Notes: generated by a model from the sequence alone, not told the origin. A stretch of 46,036 bases of DNA from JAVBLG01 sp031553655 (GCA_031553655.1 JAVBLG010000064.1:1-46036), one strand, 5' to 3'; shown: positions 1 to 7,623, counted from the first letter of the stretch. A program made the numbers and translations.

Positions 1-62
1 ATGGCCCCAACGCGTTTTATTTAAGTAAAAACCGCTGGGTTAATGGGTACAATCCATTTGTA

Positions 63-118
63 TAGGTTTATTTCCCCTTTCCCCCAGGCCCCCTTTCCCC
101 TTTTCCTAAACTTTTTAT
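63..118. repeat. C-rich segment with a block shared with 4790-4812
   Basis: The first 204 bases hold no convincing gene. They include a pyrimidine-rich tract whose core CCCCTTTTCCTAAA followed by TTTTTAT reappears in reverse complement at about 4790-4812, next to the large G/C hairpin there. This suggests a dispersed intergenic repeat. Only two copies are visible and the flanks differ. Confidence 0.35.
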
Positions 119-204
119 CCGGGGTAGTGGTAAAAAAGGTACGCATGTGATCCACAGACAAAACTAAAGTGGTCTGAGGGGCCGTCAGGCAAGGAAGGTT
201 CGCT

Positions 205-1071
205 TTAAGATTTGTCGGTGCTGAGGATGAACACTGCCGTCATGATCATGGCGCTGCCAATCCAGCCGCCGGTGGAGAACATTTCATTCCAGAACAGCCA
301 GGCCATAAAAATCCCGGCCAGCGGCTCAAAGTTGCTCAAGACGGCCACACGCACCGGGCTGATGCGCTTCATGCCTTCGGCATAAAAATAGTAGGCCGCA
401 TAGTTGGTAATTGCCCCCAGAGAGAAAAGGGCGGCCCACGCCGTGAGCGATTTATGCGGAGTGTGAGTTACCACGGGCAGCAGCAGAAGCGTGCCGCCCA
501 ACAGCATGTAGGCATAAATGGTTACGCTTGAGTAGCTGTTTTTCCACCACAAGTAAAAGGGGTAGTGCGTGGCGTACATAAGGCCCGACAAAAGCCCGCA
601 CAAAATGCCTGTCAAGGTCAGCGCCCCTCCTGCACCCGTTCCCGAAAGCGAAACCATGGCGGCCCCGGCCATGGCCACAGCAATAGCCGCCAACTTACGC
701 CCGGAAATAACCTCTTTAAAAAGCGCGCGGGCAAAAAGCGCCACCCAGGCCGGGGCGGTATAGAGCAGCACCAGAGCCACGGAAATCCCGTTAAGCTGTA
801 TTGAAGTCTGGTATATGGTGAAAAGCATGGCTATGGCCCAAAAGCCGAAACCGCAGAAAATCATTGCCGGACGCTTGGGAATTATCAGCTCTTTTTTCAG
901 GGCGGCATGAGTTATGAAACATGCCCCGCCGAAAACCGTGCGCCAGAAAGCCAGTTCCATGGGTTGCAATCCCTCGGCATAGCATAGGCGTGAAATTGGC
1001 CCGATTAACGCCCACAGCAGCGCGGCCAGTACCGCAAAAAAATATCCCGAAGCCTTGCCGGTTTCCTCCAT
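205..1071 (-). CDS. DMT-superfamily (EamA) transporter
   Basis: This is a 288-residue polytopic membrane protein with about ten hydrophobic segments arranged as two EamA repeats. The first runs from about residue 8 to 140, starting with the typical AALLWALIGP helix; the second runs from about 150 to 285, with the P-x-x-A-x-x-x-A-type helix around SNFEPLAGIFMAWLF. The length and two-fold repeat fit the drug/metabolite transporter superfamily, which exports amino acids, metabolites or nucleotide sugars. The substrate cannot be read from sequence. It is monocistronic here. Its upstream leader (1072-1250) carries the end fragment of a dispersed repeat that still holds a Shine-Dalgarno plus ATG and opens only a 14-codon frame ending before this gene. 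The start at 1071 follows the first conserved helix closely. Confidence 0.88.
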   Translation of the reverse strand: MEETGKASGYFFAVLAALLWALIGPISRLCYAEGLQPMELAFWRTVFGGACFITHAALKKELIIPKRPAMIFCGFGFWAIAMLFTIYQTSIQLNGISVALVLLYTAPAWVALFARALFKEVISGRKLAAIAVAMAGAAMVSLSGTGAGGALTLTGILCGLLSGLMYATHYPFYLWWKNSYSSVTIYAYMLLGGTLLLLPVVTHTPHKSLTAWAALFSLGAITNYAAYYFYAEGMKRISPVRVAVLSNFEPLAGIFMAWLFWNEMFSTGGWIGSAMIMTAVFILSTDKS

Positions 1072-1145
1072 GTTGCCACATCACCCTTTATTGCAAATTT
1101 TAGTTACCGATAACAGATACGAGGAAAGGGACAGAGCGTCAAGTT

Positions 1146-1180
1146 CATCAAAATTTCCTTTATGGCCTGAAACCTCCCCC
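1146..1180 (-). repeat. Truncated end of the SD-ATG leader element (copy D)
   Basis: On the minus strand this reads GGGAGGTTTCAGGCCATAAA followed by GGAAATTTTGATG. It matches the 3' ends of the elements at 4959-5140 and 45092-45269. The ATG here opens a 14-codon frame (MNLTLCPFPRICYR) ahead of the EamA gene, so this copy is not joined to a real gene start. Confidence 0.7.
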
Positions 1181-1215
1181 CTACTTCTGACGACCCTGTC
1201 CACACACGGGGCGTC

Positions 1216-1250
1216 AGAGCCTTTTGCTCATTTTATTCGCAAAAGGCTCT
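1216..1250. terminator. AGAGC-type hairpin at the end of the MoeA-like gene
   Basis: There is a perfect 12-bp inverted repeat, AGAGCCTTTTGC (1216-1227) and GCAAAAGGCTCT (1239-1250), with an 11-base loop. Its last base pairs overlap the TAG stop of the minus-strand MoeA-like gene. No long T tract follows, so termination is possible but not certain. The motif recurs, degenerate, at 28351, 34899 and 36684. Confidence 0.5.
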
Positions 1251-2274
1251 AATTTCCGAAGGCGCAGGAAGGATATCTGCATTGCTCACAGCCTTCGCAT
1301 AATCCGCCGTGCGCCAGCGCGGTAATGTCCCGGCGGGTCACGCGCAAGCCTGCCAGAATGCGTGGCATGATCAGGTCAAAAATGCTGGCCCGGTGGTACA
1401 TTACGCAGCCAGGCAGCCCCAGCACCGGTATGTCGCCCAGATAAGCCAGCATGAACATGGCTCCCGGAAACACCGGCGCACCATAAGCCACTACATCACA
1501 GCCCACGGCGCGTATGGCTGCCGGGGTATTATCGTCGGGGTCAACGCTCATACCTCCGGTAAGGGTTACAATAGTAGCGCCGCCTTCCACGGCGCTCATT
1601 ATGGCGCGGCAGGTCATGGCCGTGTCATCAGACACTATTTCCTGCGAATGCACCTTCGATCCCCAGGATGAAAATTTGCCGTGGAGCACATGTCCGAATC
1701 CGTCTTTTATTCTGCCGTGGTAAACTTCACTGCCGGTGGTCACAATGCCTACACGATGAGGTTTGAAGGGCAGAACGGAAAGCAGGGGCGAGGCTGAATT
1801 GGCGGCGCAGTCTTCAACGGCTTTTACCGTGCCTTCGGGCACGGCAAGAGGAATAACGCGCACACCGGCTATCTGCGAACCGGGCGCAACCTCGCGCATG
1901 GAATGAGCGGTAGCCAAGGCCACATCGGGAATGTCATTTACACGGGCCAGCAAATCCAAATCGATGCGTAAAAGCCCCTGATGGGCGGCTGCAAAATTGA
2001 TGCGTCCCTCTTTGGGCGGGCCAAACTCCACGCCCGGCCCGGACACGGCGCGGGCCATGCGACCGGCGGCGTCGTCCTCGTGCACCAGCCCGCTGTCGCT
2101 TTCTTCCCATACATAAAGATGCTCTTTGCCCAGGCGCAGAAGATGCGGAACGTCTTCGGGACGCACGACATGGCCGCGCCTGAAAGCCGCGCCCTTGACC
2201 TGCCCCGGTACTATTTCGGTTATATCGTGGCACAGGGCCAAGCCCACGGCCTCGTTCACGGATATGCGCTTCAT
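1249..2274 (-). CDS. MoeA-like molybdopterin-binding protein with Cys-rich tail
   Basis: The 341-residue protein has an N-terminal segment typical of MoeA-related molybdopterin-binding proteins (about 1-160). A MogA/MoeA-type MoCF fold follows (about 170-310), with GIVTTGSEVYHGRI, the TLTGGMSVDPDDNTP nucleotide/MPT-binding loop and GLPGCVMYHRASIFD. Full MoeA is about 400 residues and inserts metal into molybdopterin; this shorter form lacks part of domains III/IV. The C-terminus, CEGCEQCRYPSCAFGN, has four cysteines that could bind metal or sulfur; this is an inference. The SD AAGGAAA precedes the ATG. It is divergent from the aldehyde:ferredoxin oxidoreductase gene 370 bp away, so a role in maturing or regulating that pterin enzyme is plausible. 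Confidence 0.8.
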   Translation of the reverse strand: MKRISVNEAVGLALCHDITEIVPGQVKGAAFRRGHVVRPEDVPHLLRLGKEHLYVWEESDSGLVHEDDAAGRMARAVSGPGVEFGPPKEGRINFAAAHQGLLRIDLDLLARVNDIPDVALATAHSMREVAPGSQIAGVRVIPLAVPEGTVKAVEDCAANSASPLLSVLPFKPHRVGIVTTGSEVYHGRIKDGFGHVLHGKFSSWGSKVHSQEIVSDDTAMTCRAIMSAVEGGATIVTLTGGMSVDPDDNTPAAIRAVGCDVVAYGAPVFPGAMFMLAYLGDIPVLGLPGCVMYHRASIFDLIMPRILAGLRVTRRDITALAHGGLCEGCEQCRYPSCAFGN

Positions 2275-2642
2275 TAAATTTTCCTTTTTGATTGCTGAAG
2301 GTCCTGACAGCGCGCAAAACGGTGGCTGGCGCGTCAGTCTAGCCGGGTTAGAATGTTATTCTTTTGACGGTAAATCTCAAGGAAAAATCACCGACTTATT
2401 TGTTTTTTTCACTTTGAAACAGAGCGGAAGAATCTGTTTTTTTAAGGTTCCATATTAATACGAAACATTATGCTTTTTAATACATATATCAGAAATATTT
2501 GAAATTTTTTTTAAAAAAGGTGCATTTTTCTATTGACCTCACCCCATAAAAAAGCGGAAAATACGAACAAAGAATATTCTGACGGCACAGCCAAAATTTT
2601 TGGCAAATCTATAAAAGTTTTTGGAATATAACCGGAGGAAAT
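2275..2642. other. Divergent intergenic region between MoeA-like gene and AOR
   Basis: This is 368 bp of AT-rich DNA that must hold promoters for both divergent genes. A TTGACC at 2532-2537 is a possible -35 for the plus-strand gene, but the -10 is not clear. AGAAT-GTT-ATTCT at about 2350-2362 is a small inverted repeat. The SD CGGAGGAAAT precedes ATG 2643. I looked for a Moco/Tuco riboswitch-like fold and could not recognise one. Confidence 0.4.
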
Positions 2643-4382
2643 ATGGATAAAATTCTTCGCATCAACGTTGGCGCGGAAGGCGGCCCCAAGGCCGTTGTTG
2701 AATCTCTTGGCTCTTACGCCGGTCTTGGCGGGCGCGGCATGACCACAGCCGTGGTGTACAAAGAAGTTCCGGCGGACTGCCATCCGCTCGGCCCGGAAAA
2801 CAAACTTGTAATCGCCCCGGGTCTTATGGCTGGTTCGGCAGCCGCTACTTCGGGCCGTATTTCCGTAGGTTGTAAAAGTCCGCTTACCGGCACAATAAAA
2901 GAAGCCAACTCCGGCGGCACCGGCGGCCAATATATGGCTCGACTGGGTTATGCGGCTATTATTCTGGAAGGCGAGCGCCAGGGCGATGACCTTTACAAGG
3001 TTATCATCAATACTTCCGGCGTGACCATCGAAAAAGCCAACGAACTGAAAATGCTCTCCAACTATCCCGCTGTGGAAAAACTGAAGAGCCAACACGGCGA
3101 AGGTCCCGGTTATGTCACCATAGGCACCGCCGGTGAAATGCTCATGTGCAACTCCACCATATGCTTCACCGACCCTGAAGGCCGGGCCACTCGCCATGCC
3201 GGGCGCGGCGGCGTGGGCGCGGTTATGGGAGCCAAAGGCATCAAGGCCATTGTGCTCGACCCCGCCGGAACCAAAGTGCGCCAGCCCAAGAATCCCGAAG
3301 CCTTCAAGGAAGCAAATAAAGCTTTTGTTGAAGGTCTCCGCCGTCACCCGGTTACCGGCCAGGGCCTACCCACCTACGGCACTAACGTTCTTGTTAACAT
3401 TCTCAATGAAGCCGGAGGCCTGCCTACTTACAACTTTAAACAAGGCCGCTTTGACGGCGCGGCCAAAATCAGCGGTGAAACCATTGCCGAATTGGAAAAG
3501 ACGCGCCCGAACGGCAACCCCACCCATGGTTGCCATCGCGGCTGCGTGATTCAGTGCTCGGGTATTTACACCGACAAGGATGGTAACTTCGTTTCGAAAC
3601 AGCCCGAATATGAAACTGTGTGGTCGCACGGGGCCAACTGCGGCATAGACGACCCTGACGCCATTGCCCTGTTTGACCGTCTGGAAGACGATTACGGCCT
3701 CGATACCATTGAAATGGGCGCTACTATTGGCGTGGCCATGGAAGCCGGAATTATTAAATTCGGCGACGTGCAGGGCGCGATCAACCTGGTGCACGAAGTG
3801 GGCAAGGGCACTCCTCTCGGACGTATCCTTGGCGCGGGCACGGCCACTACGGCCCGTTGCTACGGCATTGAGCGCGCTCCGGTGGTCAAGGGTCAGGCCA
3901 TGCCCGCCTATGATCCGCGCGCGGTTAAGGGCATAGGCGTCACCTATGCCACCACCACCCAGGGCGCGGACCACACCGCCGGTTATGCCGTGGCGCCCAA
4001 CATCCTCGGCGTTGGCGGCAAGGTTGACCCGCTGACCGCTTCCGGCCAGGCCGAAGTTTCGCGCAATCTGCAAATTGCCACGGCGGCGCTCGACGCCACC
4101 GGCTATTGCCTGTTCATTGCTTTTGCCATTCTGGACCAGAACGACACCTTCCAGGCCATGGTTGATTCCATCAACGGAATGTATGACCTCAAGCTCACCG
4201 GCAATGATGTTGTGGCCCTTGGACAGAGCATTTTGAAGCAGGAGCGCGAGTTTAACGCCAGGGCCGGGTTCACCAAAGAACATGACCGTTTGCCAAGATA
4301 CTTCAAGCGCGAAAAGCTTCCGCCGCACAATGTGACCTGGGACGTGAGCGACGAGGATTTGGACAGTGTTTACAATTTCTAG
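2643..4382 (+). CDS. aor: Aldehyde:ferredoxin oxidoreductase (tungsten enzyme)
   Basis: The 579-residue AFOR-family enzyme oxidises aldehydes to carboxylic acids with ferredoxin as electron partner, or runs in reverse, using a bis-pterin tungsten cofactor in the cytoplasm. The AFOR N domain (about 1-210) shows GRGGVGAVMGAKGIKAIV. The [4Fe-4S] ligands appear as C297, C301 and C305 in GCHRGCVIQC, with the distal C489 in ATGYCLFIAF; this layout matches the family pattern of three clustered cysteines plus one near residue 490. The length is slightly below the common 600-620. A strong SD (GGAGG) sits 7 bases before ATG. The TAG stop coincides with the first bases of an inserted repeat (4379-4532). 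The nearby MoeA-like and XdhC genes fit a pterin-enzyme neighbourhood. Substrate range is unknown. Confidence 0.93.
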   Translation: MDKILRINVGAEGGPKAVVESLGSYAGLGGRGMTTAVVYKEVPADCHPLGPENKLVIAPGLMAGSAAATSGRISVGCKSPLTGTIKEANSGGTGGQYMARLGYAAIILEGERQGDDLYKVIINTSGVTIEKANELKMLSNYPAVEKLKSQHGEGPGYVTIGTAGEMLMCNSTICFTDPEGRATRHAGRGGVGAVMGAKGIKAIVLDPAGTKVRQPKNPEAFKEANKAFVEGLRRHPVTGQGLPTYGTNVLVNILNEAGGLPTYNFKQGRFDGAAKISGETIAELEKTRPNGNPTHGCHRGCVIQCSGIYTDKDGNFVSKQPEYETVWSHGANCGIDDPDAIALFDRLEDDYGLDTIEMGATIGVAMEAGIIKFGDVQGAINLVHEVGKGTPLGRILGAGTATTARCYGIERAPVVKGQAMPAYDPRAVKGIGVTYATTTQGADHTAGYAVAPNILGVGGKVDPLTASGQAEVSRNLQIATAALDATGYCLFIAFAILDQNDTFQAMVDSINGMYDLKLTGNDVVALGQSILKQEREFNARAGFTKEHDRLPRYFKREKLPPHNVTWDVSDEDLDSVYNF

Positions 4383-4532
4383 GGGCTGTCTCCAAATGCG
4401 TCTTTTGTCCAATTGACATCGTCAAGCGGGCTTTTTGCTCAGGTCGAGTACCGTAAGAGTACACTTCCTTCGCAAATAAGCCCGCTTTCCTCGTCCTTGG
4501 TCCAAAATCCGCTATTTGGAAACAGCCCCTAG
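4379..4532. repeat. 154-bp palindromic element with 19-bp terminal inverted repeats, supplying the aor stop
   Basis: The ends are CTAGGGGCTGTCTCCAAAT (4379-4397) and ATTTGGAAACAGCCCCTAG (4514-4532), inverted with one mismatch. Inside, GCGGGCTTTTTGC pairs with GCAAATAAGCCCGC, so the whole unit can fold into one long hairpin. The first TAG is the stop codon of the preceding gene. The left 60 bp recurs at 28508-28567 and a short start-like match occurs at 36618. Confidence 0.75.
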
Positions 4533-4635
4533 TGTCGCGTCATTCGTCAAATGTTGCGACAGTGACAGGAAAAGTGTTCTGGCCCATAATGCGGCTCATT
4601 CCCGTTGCGACGATACAGGCGTGACGCGACACTAG
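4529..4635. mobile_element. MITE-like element with perfect 14-bp TIRs
   Basis: CTAGTGTCGCGTCA at 4529-4542 and its exact reverse complement at 4622-4635 bound a 107-bp non-coding segment. It shares the CTAG at 4529-4532 with the preceding palindromic element. There is no transposase and no second copy in the window. The size and terminal repeats fit a miniature inverted-repeat element. Confidence 0.55.
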
Positions 4636-4686
4636 TGAGTTGACATAATAATCAACAGATTGCCTTAATAATAACCGTGGAAATAT

Positions 4687-4718
4687 AATCCCGCGCGAGC
4701 TTTGTCCCGCGCGGGATT
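4687..4718. terminator. GC-rich hairpin
   Basis: AATCCCGCGCG (4687-4697) and CGCGCGGGATT (4708-4718) form a perfect 11-bp stem with a 10-base loop. The flanks lack a proper T tract. It may be a terminator for aor-side transcription displaced by the repeats, or another repeat. Confidence 0.35.
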
Positions 4719-4821
4719 CGCATTTTGCGCGCGTGTTAATAAAGTCATCCTTAAACAGCCCCAGGTTAATCGAAGGAAAAATGGCATAATAAAAAATTTA
4801 GGAAAAGGGGGATGGGGGTTC

Positions 4822-4871
4822 GGGGGAAGGGGGAAAGAACCCTTTTTAAAAGGGTTTTTCCCCCTTCCCCC
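4822..4871. repeat. Long G/C-tract hairpin
   Basis: A G-rich arm (4822-4845) and a C-rich arm (4848-4871) are complementary over about 24 bp with one bulge, around AACCCTTTT/AAAAGGGTT. The flanking GGAAAAGGGG block is shared in reverse with about 93-118. There is no coding potential; it looks like a repeat or terminator-like structure. Confidence 0.5.
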
Positions 4872-4958
4872 GGCCGCCGGAGGCATTCATTCGATTACCT
4901 TTTCCTTTCGTGGCATATATGCTACTTTCCTCCATCGCCAATGGAGAATATTAGACTT

Positions 4959-5140
4959 ATGTTTCAATCCACAGTCGGCTCCATCCGCCGACTGACTCCG
5001 TCGCCGGCAGATAGGAGCCGTGCGGATTGCCCCTCCCTGAAGGAAGGGGTTACAAAAAGGATTTCATCGACTTCGTCGTTTTGTCAATCAATTTTTCCCC
5101 CTGAAGGGGGAGGTTTCAGACCATAAAGGAAGTTTTGATG
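4959..5140 (+). repeat. Full-length SD-ATG leader element (copy A), running into xdhC
   Basis: This 182-bp element aligns along its whole length with the reverse complement of 45092-45269. It contains three successive hairpins: the GGCTCCATCCGCC/GGCAGATAGGAGCC region, CCCCTCCCTGAAGGAAGGGG, and CCCCCTGAAGGGGG. It ends in CCATAAAGGAAGTTTTGATG, whose ATG (5138) is the start of the XdhC gene. A 55-codon frame opens at 4959 (MFQSTVGSIRRLTPSPADRS...) and stops with the TAA at 5124-5126, overlapping the SD. Confidence 0.8.
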
Positions 5141-6214
5141 AACAATACCATTATTGAATTGCTTAAAAAAGATGTTCCGCTGGTGCTGGCCACGGTTGTT
5201 GCCAGCAGCGGTTCCGCGCCGCGTAAGGCTGGAGCCAGAATGCTGGTTTCGCCCGAAGGGCTTGTGCGGGGCACCATCGGCGGTGGAGCCGTGGAAGCTC
5301 AGGTTCTTGAGGCCGCCCGTGAAATTTTGCAATCGCGGATTCCCGCGTTCGGGCATTTTGAATTAAAAGCCGGGGAAGGTCAGACTGAATCAATTTGCGG
5401 TGGCGCGCAGGATATTTTTATTGAGCCTTTGCCGAAGGAAAGTCTTGAGCAATTCGAGCGGGCGGCCGAGGCCAAAAGCGGATTCTGGCGGCTGGACATC
5501 AGCAATCCGACTGATCCGCAGCGTGTGTTCTGCCTGGACAAAGAATCGCTTGTGCCGGACATGGATTTGTCGGCGGCGCTGATTCCCGGGGTGGTGCGTT
5601 ATGAAATTGCCGAAAATGGGCAACCTGTTCCCGGCATAGACAGGTTGGAGTTTACTCGGGGCATGGCTGCGGGTCAGGATACCGCCTTGCGTGGGGGTAG
5701 GGTTTTTTACCTGGAGCATGCGGCTTCGGAACACACCGTGTTGCTTTGCGGCGGAGGGCACATCGCCAAGGCCTTGGCCGATCTGTTGTCCAAACTGGAT
5801 TTTGAACTGGAAGTGGTGGAAAACCGTGAAGAAATGGCCGCTAAAGAGCGTTTTCCCTCGGCCAGAGCCGTTCATCATCTGCCGGAATTTGCCGGTTTAA
5901 ATGAAATATGCCATATAGGGAGCAATCATTATATTGTAATTGTCACCCATGGGCATCAGCACGATTTTACGGTGTTGGAGCAGGCCCTGCACACCAGCGC
6001 GCGATATATAGGCATGATCGGAAGCAAATCGAAGCGCGACGCCATTTACAGCACCCTGAACGAGCGCGGCGTGCCCAAGGCCGAACTGGCCTGCGTGTGC
6101 TGCCCCATAGGCCTGGATATAGGAGGGCAGACTCCGGAGGAAATAGGCATATCCATAGCCGCTGAACTGATTGCAGCCAGGAACAGCAAACTGCACGTCA
6201 AGCGCCGGGGGTAG
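5138..6214 (+). CDS. XdhC/CoxI-family protein
   Basis: This 358-residue protein has two parts. The N-terminal CoxI/XdhC part carries VASSGSAPRKAGARMLV and RGTIGGGAVE. The C-terminal Rossmann part carries VLLCGGGHIAKALADLL, VIVTHGHQHDF, RYIGMIGSKSKRDAIYSTL and CVCCPIGLDIGGQTPEEIGIS. XdhC-family proteins sulfurate or hand over molybdenum cofactor to molybdo-hydroxylases such as xanthine dehydrogenase or CO dehydrogenase; no such hydroxylase lies in the window. Its closeness to the AOR and MoeA-like genes suggests cofactor handling, but the client is unknown. The ATG at 5138 with AAAGGAAG is chosen over the TTG one codon upstream. Its whole 5' leader, including the SD and start, is the dispersed repeat at 4959-5140. 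Confidence 0.88.
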   Translation: MNNTIIELLKKDVPLVLATVVASSGSAPRKAGARMLVSPEGLVRGTIGGGAVEAQVLEAAREILQSRIPAFGHFELKAGEGQTESICGGAQDIFIEPLPKESLEQFERAAEAKSGFWRLDISNPTDPQRVFCLDKESLVPDMDLSAALIPGVVRYEIAENGQPVPGIDRLEFTRGMAAGQDTALRGGRVFYLEHAASEHTVLLCGGGHIAKALADLLSKLDFELEVVENREEMAAKERFPSARAVHHLPEFAGLNEICHIGSNHYIVIVTHGHQHDFTVLEQALHTSARYIGMIGSKSKRDAIYSTLNERGVPKAELACVCCPIGLDIGGQTPEEIGISIAAELIAARNSKLHVKRRG

Positions 6215-6249
6215 AGGGGAAAACGCCAAACTGTCGGCGCTACCCTGCA

Positions 6250-7623
6250 TTACTTCATGCTTTCTGTATTAAAGCAGTTGTGCAGGACCAACCCTTCGCT
6301 GGTTTCTTTATCTTTATAGACAAAAAATTTTTTTTCTGCTTTTGATTGGCAGAAAGCTCCGAATCCACCGCCTCTCGGGGTAAGGTCGGTGAGAAGCTTG
6401 GCTGCGGCAAAAATCTCCGGCGCCCAAGGTACGCCGTCTTCCAGATATATTTCGCCTTTTCCTGAATAATTTCGCGAAATTTCCTCCACGGCCGCTATTT
6501 CCGGAGTGCGCATGGCGCTTCTGTCGTGCAGTTTTTTTAAAATCACAGCTTGATTAGTCAGTGAAAATATCGCTATCGCCAGTAGAACCGCCCTGGCCTG
6601 GACAACATTGAACATTTTTATCGGCAGACAGCACAGCAGTATAGCTAGAGCCGGAACAGCCGGGTAAATATACCAGGTAAGCCTTGATTGCGCGGCCGAG
6701 TAAAAAATTAGAGGTACAAGCAACCACAGTAGGAGCAGCGGAGCTTGTGGTTCTGAACCGGAGACGGGTACTTTTTTGAAATGATTGTATATGAATATTC
6801 CGGCCAGCGCGTAATATGCCACGCTGAAATAGCTATAGAGTTTTCTTACAAAGTAATACGCGGCTTCCTGGTGCCCCTCTATGGTTTGCGTGCCGCGCTT
6901 AAGCACGTCATTAAAGAACATGGCCGCCAGAAATTTTTCTCCGTCGAACATATATCTGACTATGGCCCAGGGCAGAACTGGGATGAAGAAGGCAAAGGGC
7001 GCGACTATTGCCGACAACAGGCTTATTTTCTTCTGCCTTGTCAAATATATGGTAAAAATGAAGGCTGCCAGACAAAAAGGGGCGGCATGAAAGCTTTTGC
7101 ACAAAAATGCCAGCCCCAGGCTCAGCCAGGCCAGGCAAACCCCACGTAAAGACATGAATGACAAGGAGAAAAGAGCCAAGGTAGTGAAGAAAATAAAAAA
7201 GGCGTCGGCATCGGCGCTGCGCAGGCCGTGCTTAATCATTATATCATCAACGCCAAGGCATAAGAGTACGGCGCACAGCCCGGCCCACGTTCCGGCGGCG
7301 CGGCGGGCAAAGGCAAAAATAAGCAGCATGGTTCCCAGAGAAGCCAGTGCCGAAAAAAAACGCGAAGCGAAAATCGTATGCCCGCACAGCTCCAGGCCAG
7401 CCAGTACGCCCCAGAAGCCCAGCAAAGGTTTGAGGGTCCAGTAATCCGGCTCATTGTCATATGTATTTATAACATAATTGCCGGAGCTTTGCATCTCCAG
7501 GGCGGAAACTATGTGCTTGCTTTCATCCCAGGCTGCTATTTCAATATTGCCGAGTTGGTAAAAAAGGCACAGCGCGGCCAGCAGAGCCACAGTAACTGTT
7601 GCAGTGAGGCGCGGAATACTCAT
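6250..7623 (-). CDS. GT39/ArnT-like membrane glycosyltransferase
   Basis: The 457-residue membrane protein has about ten hydrophobic helices. An acidic motif, AAWDESKHIVSALEMQ (about residues 31-46), follows the first helix, as in GT39/GT83 polyprenyl-phosphate-sugar transferases (ArnT, PMT_2), where the Asp-Glu pair is catalytic. A soluble, mostly non-membrane C-terminal part (about 370-457) follows. The family moves a sugar from a lipid carrier to lipid A, glycan or protein in the periplasm; the acceptor is unknown. Its ATG overlaps the TGA of hypB (ATGA), implying translational coupling to the upstream moaD-like, methyltransferase and hypB genes, which is an odd partnership. It converges on xdhC with only 35 bp between stops. 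Confidence 0.8.
   Translation of the reverse strand: MSIPRLTATVTVALLAALCLFYQLGNIEIAAWDESKHIVSALEMQSSGNYVINTYDNEPDYWTLKPLLGFWGVLAGLELCGHTIFASRFFSALASLGTMLLIFAFARRAAGTWAGLCAVLLCLGVDDIMIKHGLRSADADAFFIFFTTLALFSLSFMSLRGVCLAWLSLGLAFLCKSFHAAPFCLAAFIFTIYLTRQKKISLLSAIVAPFAFFIPVLPWAIVRYMFDGEKFLAAMFFNDVLKRGTQTIEGHQEAAYYFVRKLYSYFSVAYYALAGIFIYNHFKKVPVSGSEPQAPLLLLWLLVPLIFYSAAQSRLTWYIYPAVPALAILLCCLPIKMFNVVQARAVLLAIAIFSLTNQAVILKKLHDRSAMRTPEIAAVEEISRNYSGKGEIYLEDGVPWAPEIFAAAKLLTDLTPRGGGFGAFCQSKAEKKFFVYKDKETSEGLVLHNCFNTESMK

Noticed and set aside
2275..2642. Possible Moco/Tuco riboswitch upstream of aor
   Set aside because: I could not find the conserved core or a convincing multi-stem fold; only small local inverted repeats are visible.
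3366..4412. Long open frames antisense to aor (348 codons) and to the DASS gene (37038-38102, 354 codons)
   Set aside because: They are mirror images of GC-rich codon use in strong genes on the other strand, with unusual composition and no ribosome-binding sites or domains.
6215..6249. Terminator between the converging xdhC and GT39 genes
   Set aside because: Only a 4-bp CGCC/GGCG pairing is present; not sufficient.
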